NCBI GenBank assembly: GCA_033763695.1
Contig: JANRKB010000020.1
Span: forward strand, 1-64,000
Reading direction: 5' to 3'
DNA from: JANRKB01 sp033763695
Lineage (GTDB): Bacteria > Planctomycetota > Phycisphaerae > Phycisphaerales > UBA1924
DNA: 64,000 nt
Positions 33,514 to 41,604 of the stretch are shown in pieces; the first letter of the stretch is position 1, and the number at the start of each line of letters is the position of its first letter. Position numbers and translations under genes: made by a program. The notes under the pieces were generated by a model. It did not search any database and was not told the origin of the DNA. It saw nothing but the letters and a program-made list of their open reading frames with translations.

Positions 33514-34916
33514 TGCAGGATGGTCTGTTCGCGATCCGGGCCGACGCTGAGCAGCATGGCGGGCACGCCGAGCGACTTCTCGATGAAGTCGATGTAACGA
33601 CGGCAGTTGTCGGGCAGTTCGTCCCGACGCCGCGCCGCCGATACCTCATCGCCGTACCCGGGTAGTTCGGTGAAGATCGGCGTGGCTTTCGCCAGATCAT
33701 GCGCATCAGCGATGAATCGCTCGGTGCGCTTGCCGCGGACTTCGTACGCCGTGCAGACCTTGATCGTCTCAAAGCCCGCGAGCACGTCGAGCATCATCAG
33801 CGAGACCGAGGTGATGCCATTGAGCATCGCCGCGTACTTGAGCGCGACCAGATCCAGCCAGCCGACGCGCCGCGGCCGCCCGGTGGTCGTGCCATACTCG
33901 CGGCCGCGCTCGCGGATGCGATGCGCCGTCGCGTCGGTCAGTTCCGTCGGCATCGGCCCACCGCCGACGCGCGTGGTGTACGCCTTCATCACGCCGACGG
34001 TGCGACCCAGTCGCTGCACCGGGATGCCCGCGCCGGTGCCGATGCCCGCGACCGCCACCGACGAGCCGGTGACGAACGGGAACGTGCCGTGGTCGACGTC
34101 GAGCAGCGTGCCGTTGGCGCTCTCAAAGAGCATCCGCTTGCCGCTGTTGAGCAGGCCGTGCAGCAGATACGTCGTGTCGGTGATGCTCGGACGCAGCCGC
34201 TCGCCCGCGGCCAACGCAAACTCCAGCAGTGCGGCTTCGTTCAGCGCGTCCTTCACGTCCGCCAGTCCGCTCATCTCGCGGAAGAGCGGCGCCTTGGTCG
34301 CGATCGCGATCCCGATCTTCTCTTTGAGCACATCGGGACGGAGCAGGTCGCCGATCCGAATCGCCGCGGCACGCTGCACCTTGTCGGAATACGCCGGCCC
34401 AATGCCGCGCTTGGTCGTGCCGATCTCCGCGACGCTTCCTGCGCCCTCGGCCTCAGTGCGAACCTTGCCCAGCAGCGCCTCGCGCAACTGATCCTCGGCC
34501 TTGTGATACGGCATGACGACGTGGGCGCGATCCGAAATCAACAGCCCGCCCGTCGAGATGCCGCGGGACGTGAGAGCATCGATTTCATTGATCAGTGCAG
34601 CAGGGTCCACCACCACGCCGTTGCCAACAACCGCGAGTTTCGACGGGTACAAGATGCCCGACGGGATCAGGTGCAGCGAATACCGCTGTCCCTGCACGAC
34701 GACAGAGTGTCCGGCGTTCGCGCCGCCGTTGAACCGCACCACCGCATCATGCTGCGCCGCGAGCAGGTCCACCACCTTGCCCTTGCCCTCATCGCCCCAC
34801 TGCAAGCCGACGACGGCAGAACACTGGGCGTTTGGGTTATCCGGCAAGGGGGCGATCGCACTGGCCTTGGCCGTGTCGGGCGCGCTGGGGGAGGGCACGT
34901 CGTGGGTGGCGGGCAT
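33510..34916 (-). CDS. purA: Adenylosuccinate synthetase
   Basis: First committed step from IMP to AMP: GTP-dependent addition of aspartate. It is 468 aa with the P-loop-like QWGDEGKGKVVD (residues 39-50), FNGGANAGHSVV and the signature GIGPAYSDK. An N-terminal Pro/Ala/Ser-rich extension of ~33 residues precedes the usual start; a weak ribosome site leaves the exact start open. Confidence 0.96.
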   Translation of the reverse strand: MPATHDVPSPSAPDTAKASAIAPLPDNPNAQCSAVVGLQWGDEGKGKVVDLLAAQHDAVVRFNGGANAGHSVVVQGQRYSLHLIPSGILYPSKLAVVGNGVVVDPAALINEIDALTSRGISTGGLLISDRAHVVMPYHKAEDQLREALLGKVRTEAEGAGSVAEIGTTKRGIGPAYSDKVQRAAAIRIGDLLRPDVLKEKIGIAIATKAPLFREMSGLADVKDALNEAALLEFALAAGERLRPSITDTTYLLHGLLNSGKRMLFESANGTLLDVDHGTFPFVTGSSVAVAGIGTGAGIPVQRLGRTVGVMKAYTTRVGGGPMPTELTDATAHRIRERGREYGTTTGRPRRVGWLDLVALKYAAMLNGITSVSLMMLDVLAGFETIKVCTAYEVRGKRTERFIADAHDLAKATPIFTELPGYGDEVSAARRRDELPDNCRRYIDFIEKSLGVPAMLLSVGPDREQTILQ

Positions 34917-35112
34917 GGGAGGCTCGTGGAGAGGATCGAGGCCGTGCGGCGCGAGGTGTTACAGGACCATCGCACCGACCCCAGAGCCTAGGACGTGTGG
35001 TCGTTGCCGTCTGTTCGGACGGTGCCGCGCGACACCCAGCGTGCGTGAGGCTCCTGAGTGTGAAGCTCGAGGCATTTCAGGACGATGAACGAGCGGTAGG
35101 CGTGGAGACACC

Positions 35113-35295
35113 ATGGCCGGAGAAGCCGTTCGCATCATGTGCCCGAACCTGACCTGTCGCAAGGTCCTGGCGGTGCCTCGCGCCGCCCGCGGCAAGACGG
35201 TCCGCTGCCGCAACTGCGGCACGTGCATCCGCGTGCCCGCCGAAGGCTCCAAGGCGCAGCCCCCCGCCGCGGGCAAAGACCCCAAGGCGGCGTGA
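35113..35295 (+). CDS. Small zinc-ribbon protein
   Basis: This 60-aa protein has a four- or five-cysteine finger: Cys10, Cys15, Cys32, Cys35, Cys38 (MCPNLTC .. RCRNCGTC). The remaining tail is Pro/Ala/Lys-rich. GGAG is 5 nt before the ATG. Such short MJ0042-like fingers are common at the start of planctomycete proteins; here the finger stands alone. Function unknown. Confidence 0.7.
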   Translation: MAGEAVRIMCPNLTCRKVLAVPRAARGKTVRCRNCGTCIRVPAEGSKAQPPAAGKDPKAA

Positions 35296-35349
35296 CGCCG
35301 ACACGCTCAATCAAACAGTTGGATGATCGCTGGCAAGCGACGGACGTGC

Positions 35350-36183
35350 TCAGCCTTTGGGCAACTGGGCCAGACAGACGCGCCGCGTCATGTCCGACAC
35401 CCACGTACCGCCCGGCTGTTCGATCGTCACCGCAAAGATCGCGGCGTTCTTAATGCGGATCCGAGGCTCGATCGGCACGATCACATCGCCGCTCGACGCA
35501 TCAAAGATCGCACCACTGACGCGCTGATTCAGTCCGCGCTCATCGACGATCCAGAGTTGATACTGCTCGCGCCGCGGGTCGTTGGGCTTCAGGCCCGTCA
35601 GACGCATGTAGCCGCGCTGCTCACGCTCGCTCCAGATGACCTCGCCCTTCACTCCAGGAATTTCCGGCGCAGAGCCATCGGCCAGGCTGTTGAAGTCGCC
35701 CCAGGTCGAACGCTTCGCGTCCGGCGTCGTCCGAACAAACTCATCGACGATGTTGGCCGCGGCCACCTGCGGCGCGACGCCAAACGGCTGGTACATCGAC
35801 GACGGACGCGCGAACCACGCCACCGCCGCAAGCGCGACGCACGCGGCAGCCGCCACCCACCCCAGCGATGCAAACCGCGACGCAGGCTTGATCGTTCCGA
35901 TCACATCCGGCTTGGCGGTCTCGGCGTAGGTCGAAGTGATCACCCGTGCCTGCGACTCGAGCTTGGCCCGCAGCGACGCCGGCATCTGCTGCGACGAACG
36001 CTCGCCCGCGGGGAACATGCCCACCGCGGCAGCCGCCGCAACCACGTCGTAGCTGTCGTCTTCGGCCGTACCAGACACGTCAAGCAGTTCACGGAGTTCC
36101 GCGGCCTGCTGCGCATCCAGCCCTTCAAGGGCCCGATCAGCCAGCAACTCGTGAAGACGATGATTCGGGGGCAGCGTGCTCAT
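35350..36183 (-). CDS. Anti-sigma factor of RskA type
   Basis: This 277-aa protein has a cytoplasmic N-terminal domain with a zinc-free anti-sigma pattern, one membrane helix at about residues 107-125 (SLGWVAAAACVALAAVAWFA), and an extracytoplasmic RskA C-domain (RGYMRLTGLKPNDPRREQYQLWIVDERGLN; FAVTIEQPGG). It would hold the adjacent sigma factor at the membrane until a signal triggers its release. The ATG overlaps the sigma-factor stop (ATGA). Confidence 0.9.
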   Translation of the reverse strand: MSTLPPNHRLHELLADRALEGLDAQQAAELRELLDVSGTAEDDSYDVVAAAAAVGMFPAGERSSQQMPASLRAKLESQARVITSTYAETAKPDVIGTIKPASRFASLGWVAAAACVALAAVAWFARPSSMYQPFGVAPQVAAANIVDEFVRTTPDAKRSTWGDFNSLADGSAPEIPGVKGEVIWSEREQRGYMRLTGLKPNDPRREQYQLWIVDERGLNQRVSGAIFDASSGDVIVPIEPRIRIKNAAIFAVTIEQPGGTWVSDMTRRVCLAQLPKG

Positions 36184-36956
36184 GCGCGCCCTCCTTGCGA
36201 AACGCCCGCTCCAGCTTCGTCCGACTGCGGCATCGCCCCGAAACCAAGCAGTTCACGCAGCTTCATCAAGCCACGCCGCGCGTGGGTCTTGACGGTGCCC
36301 AGTGGCAATCCCGTCGACGTCGCGATCTTCTCGTGCGACAGGCCTTGGAAAATCGACAGCCGCAGCACCCGCTGCTGCTCCTCGCTCAATCGCGTCAGAG
36401 CCTCGCTCGCCCGACGGACATCATCAGCCTCATCCGACAAAGGTTGGCGGGCTGGTGCGGCGGGCCCAGCATCGTCGACGATGACGCCCTTATCAATGCG
36501 GCGGCTCTCGCGACGACGACGGTCGATCAGTCGACGACGTGCCAACATCGCGACAAACGCGGTCTCCGACGCGACGCGTTCGTCATACTTGTACGCGTTC
36601 TTCCAGATTTCGACGAAGATCTCCTGCACCGCGTCCTCGGCCTGAGCATCGGTCGGGCACATGCGTCGAGCGAGCGACCACACCAGACCGCCGAAGCGAT
36701 CGATGCAGGCGCGAACCGCCGTCGGGTCACCTTTGGCCACGTTGGGAAGGAGCAGATCGGACACGCGGGCTTGCTTCTCCACCGGGCGACGAATCGCACC
36801 GGACGCTCGCCCCCGGTCGGAAGCGTGCGGAGCATGATAACCGCGACGGGCCGCATCGACCAGCCCGCGGACCAAACGCCCGCGACCGCCGGACTGGGAT
36901 GGATTGGCGAATCCCGACATCGCGCACTCAGAAACAGGCAGACAACAGGCTGACAT
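36180..36956 (-). CDS. ECF RNA polymerase sigma factor (SigK-like)
   Basis: Region 2 includes LARRMCPTDAQAEDAVQEIFVEIWKNA; region 4 is LSEEQQRVLRLSIFQGLSHEKIATSTGLPLGTVKTHARRGLMKLRELL (landmark residues, roughly 190-240). It is paired by a 4-nt overlap with the RskA-type anti-sigma factor, which indicates co-regulation. The start is uncertain: ATG 36956 gives 258 aa with an unusual Arg/Gly leader, ATG 36920 or a GTG near VSDLLLPNV would give a normal-sized ECF factor. I keep the longest reading. Confidence 0.88.
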   Translation of the reverse strand: MSACCLPVSECAMSGFANPSQSGGRGRLVRGLVDAARRGYHAPHASDRGRASGAIRRPVEKQARVSDLLLPNVAKGDPTAVRACIDRFGGLVWSLARRMCPTDAQAEDAVQEIFVEIWKNAYKYDERVASETAFVAMLARRRLIDRRRRESRRIDKGVIVDDAGPAAPARQPLSDEADDVRRASEALTRLSEEQQRVLRLSIFQGLSHEKIATSTGLPLGTVKTHARRGLMKLRELLGFGAMPQSDEAGAGVSQGGRA

Positions 36957-37071
36957 GACCCTCTTTGCTCAGATGAGGACGGCCCAAGCCGAGCCTCATG
37001 TCCGAGTTCGCGGCACGTCACAAATCGGATTCACGTACGCCCAAGCCGCCGGTATTTCTCCGTGGCGCACG

Positions 37072-37419
37072 TCAGCCCTGCGCCCGCACCACCCGCTCCG
37101 GGTCCGGGAAATCGCGATACAACGCCGACGCAAAGTCCGTCACCATCGCGTAGACCGGGCGATGCAGGTTCTCAACCTCGCCGTCGCGGGTCGCGACCAG
37201 AAAGAACGCGTCGTCGAGCTGGGCCAGATTGCGCGTGTGCACCTGGCAGTGGAACTCGCCGAGATTCGGCGGGGCAAAGCCGAACTTCTTGCGAGACAGG
37301 CTCCAGCCCTCAATCAGACCCTTGTTCTTGAGGTAGTCGAGGTAGGCCTTGACGGCGGCCGCCAGATCCAGATCCTTGCGCGAATCGCGGATATTGAACC
37401 ACATGTGATACGTGTTCAT
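37072..37419 (-). CDS. Conserved hypothetical protein (DUF6614-like)
   Basis: This 115-aa protein begins MNTYHMWFNIRDSRKDLDLA and ends FASALYRDFPDPERVV, a conserved alpha/beta family I associate with DUF6614 from memory. GGAG lies 6 nt before the ATG at 37419. No catalytic motif is evident. It follows the DUF971 gene by 41 nt, probably the same transcript. Confidence 0.8.
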   Translation of the reverse strand: MNTYHMWFNIRDSRKDLDLAAAVKAYLDYLKNKGLIEGWSLSRKKFGFAPPNLGEFHCQVHTRNLAQLDDAFFLVATRDGEVENLHRPVYAMVTDFASALYRDFPDPERVVRAQG

Positions 37420-37460
37420 GGTCGACTCCAGTTGTCCTTGGGGCTGCGATGCGCGTTGCG

Positions 37461-37802
37461 TCACGAACCGGCGATGCTGTCAGGCCGCGGCTGCTCCGGG
37501 TCGATCTCACGCAGATACCGCCACGAGTAAATCCCCGTGTCGTGACCGTCAGAGAAGGAAATCTTGATCGCGTAGTTGCCGACCATCTCCGCATCGGTCG
37601 CGACAAGCGCCCCCGCTCGCCCTGCATTCGCCGGCAGCACCGTCAGCGGGTTTTTCGCCATCTCCTCGCGCAGTTGCTTCATGTCCGCCGAGGGCGACAT
37701 GCGGCGGAGATAGGCGATCGAGTAGTACGAGGTCGTCCCATCGTCCCACTCGATCGTCAGACCGCGATCTTTCTTCAGGTCGAGTTTGACCGGGGTGTTC
37801 AT
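37461..37802 (-). CDS. DUF971-domain protein
   Basis: This 113-aa protein matches the gamma-butyrobetaine-hydroxylase-like N-terminal domain: LTIEWDDGTTSYYSIAYLR at the start and IKISFSDGHDTGIYSWRYLREI near the end. Such stand-alone domains are often encoded near iron-sulfur or cofactor genes, and their function is unsettled. It starts 74 nt from divergent pyrF. Confidence 0.85.
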   Translation of the reverse strand: MNTPVKLDLKKDRGLTIEWDDGTTSYYSIAYLRRMSPSADMKQLREEMAKNPLTVLPANAGRAGALVATDAEMVGNYAIKISFSDGHDTGIYSWRYLREIDPEQPRPDSIAGS

Positions 37803-37876
37803 GCGTCAAACAGAGGGTACCCCAGCCGCCTCCCCCCGGTTTTGTGCGTCGGCCCGGCGTCGGATATCGTGTGCCC

Positions 37877-38740
37877 ATGCCCGCCCGAACCGAGTCGAAC
37901 ATGTTCATTGACGTTCTGGATGCCGCGATCGCCGACATCGGCTCTCCCGTGTGTGTCGGCCTGGATCCGGTCCTCGAATCGATCCCGCCCCAGGTGCGTG
38001 AACTCAGCCCGCACGCCCCGGACGCGCTGAGGCGATTCTCCGTCGGCGTGCTCGAGGCCGTCGCGGGCGTCGTTCCGGCCGTCAAGTTCCAGTCCGCGTG
38101 CTACGAGCGTTACGGCTCCGCCGGTGTCGCCGTGCTCGAAGAATGCATGCTGCTGGCGCGTCGTCTCGGCTTGGTTGTCGTTCTCGATGCCAAGCGCGGC
38201 GACATCGGGATCTCGGCCCACCACTACGCCGCATCGGCCGCCGCTGCCCAGGCCCACGCGATCACCGTGAGCGGCTATCTCGGCGGATCCGGCATTGAAC
38301 CCTTCCTCGGCGCTGGCCTGGGCGTCTTCGTGCTCGTGCGCACCAGCAACCCCGACAGCGACGCCGTGCAGTCCAAACGCCTCCAGAGCGGCGAGAGCGT
38401 CGCCGAGATGATGGGTGAACTGGTCGCCACGCTCGGCTCCAGCCATGTCGGCCTGTGCGGGCTTTCCAACGTCGGCGCAGTGGTCGGCGCGACCAAATCC
38501 AACGACGGCAGCGCCCTGCGCGAACGCATGCCGCAGCAGGTCTTCCTTGTCCCCGGCTATGGCGCACAGGGCGGCAGCGCATCCGACATCCGTCCGCTGC
38601 TGCGTCCCGACGGTCGCGGCGTGCTTGTCACAGCCAGCCGCAGCGTCATCTATGCCGCCCCGATCAACCACGATTGGCGTGCAGGCATCCATGACGCCGC
38701 CGAGCGCATGGCCGCGGAAATCCGCGCCGCAGTCGCGTGA
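37877..38740 (+). CDS. pyrF: Orotidine 5'-phosphate decarboxylase, type 2
   Basis: Last step of UMP synthesis. It is 287 aa, the size of the type-2 subfamily. The catalytic motif LDAKRGDIG places the key lysine at residue 106; VCVGLDPVLESIP near the start and LVPGYGAQGG near the C-terminus are typical. The ATG at 37877 has no strong ribosome site. A 407-nt gene-free stretch follows. Confidence 0.95.
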   Translation: MPARTESNMFIDVLDAAIADIGSPVCVGLDPVLESIPPQVRELSPHAPDALRRFSVGVLEAVAGVVPAVKFQSACYERYGSAGVAVLEECMLLARRLGLVVVLDAKRGDIGISAHHYAASAAAAQAHAITVSGYLGGSGIEPFLGAGLGVFVLVRTSNPDSDAVQSKRLQSGESVAEMMGELVATLGSSHVGLCGLSNVGAVVGATKSNDGSALRERMPQQVFLVPGYGAQGGSASDIRPLLRPDGRGVLVTASRSVIYAAPINHDWRAGIHDAAERMAAEIRAAVA

Positions 38741-39147
38741 TCGGAAGCGGGCCGAGATCTCATCTTCATTGGCGTCTCGCCTCCCAGCGGCGAAGCGGGC
38801 CGATTGCGTTTCGTGAGGCGCAGTCCAACGGCCCGATCCAATAGCCCTGGCCATCAAAACGACAGTTGTGACCTCCGATCAACGGCGACGCCAACGAGCA
38901 TCGTGCGTCGCGCGTTTCAATTCCTCCCACGGCGAAGCCGTGGAGGTCAATTGCCGGGGGTCGCCGCGCCAGCGGCACCCCCGGAACAACGCCCCCACCA
39001 CAGGATTTTCGAGGCTGGATCGTGCGCCGAAAAGTCCACGTTCGACAATCGCGCGCGACGGGAAAGCACGCCCTCGTCGCGCGCAACCCTGCAACACGCG
39101 GCCGTGCGATGATTCAGCGATCCGCTTTCTTTCAACAGCGGTTTCGA
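38741..39147. repeat. Gene-free spacer with a cluster of strong hairpins
   Basis: No gene is supported. Three strong stem-loops lie here: CCACGGC/GCCGTGG (38927-38943, extendable past one bulge), a 13-bp stem with one bulged C (38954-38984, CCGGGGGT outer arm) and a 10-bp perfect stem GCGCGCGACG/CGTCGCGCGC (39051-39060 with 39075-39084). One of them may serve as the pyrF terminator, but none has a T-run. The first two resemble the hairpins in 2519-3129. Confidence 0.65.
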
Positions 39148-39771
39148 TCACTTCTTCGTCAGCTTCGCGAGCAGTTCCTCATCGATGCCGAGGTACTCGC
39201 GCATGTGCTGGTCGTACGTCTCGGCGTGATCATCGCGCGAGAGATCCAGACGCAGTTCGTTGATCACCTTCGTCCCCTGCAGGATCCATTCCTTGAACGA
39301 CTCGCTGGAGATGTTCTCGCGGATCCACTCGCCGACCGGGCCGCGGAACGGCGGCCGCTCCATCTGCGTCCCCGGCCGCCCCGTCCGCCGATCAATGAAC
39401 GTCCCCGTGATCGGCGCGGCCTCTGCCTTCGCCCCTTCAACTTGCGGCAGCGCCTCGCCCAGCGACGTCAGCAGATCCCCCATCGCCTTGCGCGGCATGA
39501 AGTCACCACGCTTGGCCGCGACCGCATACCCCTCCGTCAGCACGGCGATCGCCTCGGGCTTCTTGCCCGCATCGATGAATGCCTTGCCCGCGAGCTGATA
39601 CGCCTTCGACATGTCCGCGTTGATGCGGAAGCAGCGCACATACGACTCCGCGGCATCAAGATGCCGCCCCGCCTGAGCATACGCCCCGCCCAGCGAAAAG
39701 TGGGCCATGTCGTTGCTCGGGTCGGCCTGAACCATGTTCTCAAACTGTGCGATCCGCTGCGTGATGTCCAT
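39148..39771 (-). CDS. TPR protein with C-terminal YggX-like (Fe(II)-trafficking) domain
   Basis: This 207-aa protein has two halves. Residues 1-100 contain TPR helices (AHFLSLGGAYAQAGRHLDAAE type, then KAYQLAGKAFIDAGKKPEAI). Residues ~125-205 align with YggX: RGPVGEWIRENISSESFKEW, QGTKVINELRLDLS, then QHMREYLG. YggX protects iron-sulfur clusters from oxidation. Its N-terminal cysteine segment (FCxxL) is not visible here. A role in iron or oxidative-stress handling is inference. Confidence 0.82.
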   Translation of the reverse strand: MDITQRIAQFENMVQADPSNDMAHFSLGGAYAQAGRHLDAAESYVRCFRINADMSKAYQLAGKAFIDAGKKPEAIAVLTEGYAVAAKRGDFMPRKAMGDLLTSLGEALPQVEGAKAEAAPITGTFIDRRTGRPGTQMERPPFRGPVGEWIRENISSESFKEWILQGTKVINELRLDLSRDDHAETYDQHMREYLGIDEELLAKLTKK

Positions 39772-39828
39772 GGCGTCAGGGTATCGCCGTCGTCCGCGAT
39801 CGTCTCGCGGCGTGCCGCGTCGCGTCTA

Positions 39829-40344
39829 TCACTTCGTCGGCTTGGCGACATGCTGGTCAAACAGCACCGGATTGCCGTCCGGATCCATCACCATCAAGAA
39901 CGCCGGCCCGGTCGAGTTCTCGTCCGCCTTGACGGTCGGCGTCAGCCCCTTCTCGCCCAGCGCCTTCTGCAACTCACGCACATCGGTGAACTCCGCGAGC
40001 TGCTTGCTGTCGCGATCCCACCCGGGGTTGAACGTCAGCGAGTTCTTCTCGAACATGCCTTGAAACAGCCCGATCGTCGCATCGTCGTTCTGCATGATGG
40101 CAAAGTTCTTGGCATTGCCGCCGACCACGCGGAAACCGAGCTTCTCATAGAACGCTCGCGACGCCGCCAGGTCCTTGACCGCCAGACTGATCGAGAAGTT
40201 GCCAAGTCGCATCGTCTTTCCTTTCGCTGCGTCCTGAGTCTCTGCCGCGGGCGCTTTCGCTGGCTGGCCCACCTGTGCCGAAACGACGCCCGCCACAATC
40301 GCGCCCACCACCACTGCTCCCGCCGCGACCATGCCTTTTCTCAT
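39829..40344 (-). CDS. Exported VOC (glyoxalase/bleomycin-resistance fold) protein
   Basis: This 171-aa protein has a hydrophobic export segment (residues 1-23, VAAGAVVVGAIVAGVVSA). It is followed by one VOC domain: LGNFSISLAVKDLAASRAFYEKLGF and AFLMVMDPDGNPVLFDQH. Most VOC proteins are cytoplasmic, so the leader is notable. Substrate unknown. GGAG 9 nt before the ATG supports the start with leader. Confidence 0.85.
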   Translation of the reverse strand: MRKGMVAAGAVVVGAIVAGVVSAQVGQPAKAPAAETQDAAKGKTMRLGNFSISLAVKDLAASRAFYEKLGFRVVGGNAKNFAIMQNDDATIGLFQGMFEKNSLTFNPGWDRDSKQLAEFTDVRELQKALGEKGLTPTVKADENSTGPAFLMVMDPDGNPVLFDQHVAKPTK

Positions 40345-40456
40345 CGTGATACGCTCCGTGTCTTGCGTCCCCGACGCCCGCTGTTTCGAGGCCCGCGACT
40401 GCCGCGGCCCAAGTCCTCCGATGCTACCAAAGCGCCCCGAAGGATCTTGACATATC

Positions 40457-41473
40457 TTGCGAAGTTCGCGCCCTCATCCCTCAATCGACCCCTCACGCGC
40501 CCCAACGCGCACAAAGCCCAAGGCCGCTCGTCGTCGCTCCGCACGCACCACGGCGTCCTACCTCGAACGCATCAATCGCGTCATCGATCATCTCATGGCG
40601 CATCGCGATCAGGCCGCGCGGCTGAACGACTTGGCCCGCCTCGCCCATCTGTCGCCCTTCCACTTTCATCGCGTTTTTCAAGCCATCGTCGGCGAGACGC
40701 CCGCCGACTTCTCCAAGCGCGTCCGCCTCGATCACGCCCTGACGCTGATCTCGCGCAAGGGTTCGCGTTCGCTGACCCAGATCGCGCTCGCCTGCGGCTT
40801 CACGTCATCCTCCGACTTCTCTCGCGCATTCAAGCAGCGCTTCGGTACTCCGCCGCGCAGCTTCGATCTGGACGCATGGCGCACAACGCACCGCGACGCG
40901 CTCGAATCGCTCCTTCCACGCACAACACGCATCTCGCGCCTGCCACCCCGCGCAAGCACGGATGCCTTCGCCGTCACGCTCGAGTCGCTCCCATGCCGAC
41001 GCGTCGCTTACATCCGCGTCGATCGCCCCTACCAAGGCCGCGGCGTGATCGCAGCATGCGAGCGTCTCGTGGCGTGGGCCCGCGCCCATGGCTTCGCCGA
41101 TGGCCAATGGCTCGGCTACCAATGGGAGAACCCCGAAGTCACCGATCTTGCCAACTGCCGCTACTTCGTTGCCGTCGTCCTGCCTGCCGATCACGACGAC
41201 CGCTCGCTCGCACGCCTCGCACGCGGCGAAGTCGGGCTCCACCGCTTCCCACCTCTCAACGTCGCCCAGATCACCCTCGACGGCGCGATGGATCTCGAAC
41301 TTCGCGCCCTGCAGTGGCTCTACGGCTCATGGCTGCCACGCAGCCGATTCGTCCCCGATGATCACCCCTGCTTTGAGTCCTGGATCGGCCTTCCCTTCGC
41401 CCACGGCACGGAACGCTTCACGCTCCGCGTCCAACTGCCCGTCCAACCGCGTCGCGGGCCAAATCGGGCCTGA
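40457..41473 (+). CDS. AraC-family regulator with GyrI-like effector domain
   Basis: This protein of about 338 residues has an AraC-type double HTH (LNDLARLAHLSPFHFHRVFQAIVGETP .. LTQIALACGFTSSSDFSRAFKQRFGTPP, roughly residues 57-135) and a C-terminal GyrI-like small-molecule-binding domain (ESLPCRRVAYIRVDRPYQG). This is the architecture of Rob/SoxS-type multidrug or stress regulators. No ATG precedes the HTH; the first in-frame candidate is TTG 40457 with AAGGA 12 nt upstream, so the start is uncertain. Confidence 0.88.
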   Translation: MRSSRPHPSIDPSRAPTRTKPKAARRRSARTTASYLERINRVIDHLMAHRDQAARLNDLARLAHLSPFHFHRVFQAIVGETPADFSKRVRLDHALTLISRKGSRSLTQIALACGFTSSSDFSRAFKQRFGTPPRSFDLDAWRTTHRDALESLLPRTTRISRLPPRASTDAFAVTLESLPCRRVAYIRVDRPYQGRGVIAACERLVAWARAHGFADGQWLGYQWENPEVTDLANCRYFVAVVLPADHDDRSLARLARGEVGLHRFPPLNVAQITLDGAMDLELRALQWLYGSWLPRSRFVPDDHPCFESWIGLPFAHGTERFTLRVQLPVQPRRGPNRA

Positions 41474-41491
41474 AATGTACAGCTTTTTCTA

Positions 41492-41519
41492 TTGCGGACT
41501 CGACTGTCTTCAATATCAA
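41492..41519 (+). promoter_or_regulatory. Candidate promoter for the methylmalonyl-CoA mutase operon
   Basis: TTGCGG (41492-41497), 16-nt spacer, TATCAA (41514-41519). It lies in a locally AT-rich stretch, 86 nt upstream of the mutA ATG. Both boxes are only 4-of-6 matches. Confidence 0.4.
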
Positions 41520-41604
41520 ACCTAGTGTTGCTTGGCGCGATGCTTTGACCGATCGTCCGCGCCGATGCGAGACGATCCGTGCCGTCCGCGCCACGAGGTG
41601 CACG

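Noticed and set aside
36180..37021. Sigma factor starting further upstream than 36956
   Set aside because: The first in-frame ATG is at 36956, and even that gives a long atypical leader; nothing supports an earlier start.
40447..40452. TTGACA as a -35 box
   Set aside because: No matching -10 at 15-19 nt; it lies within a few bases of the presumed start of the AraC-type gene.
39022..41361. 779-codon open frame on the plus strand
   Set aside because: Runs antisense through two real genes and out of frame over the AraC-type regulator; Arg-rich noise.
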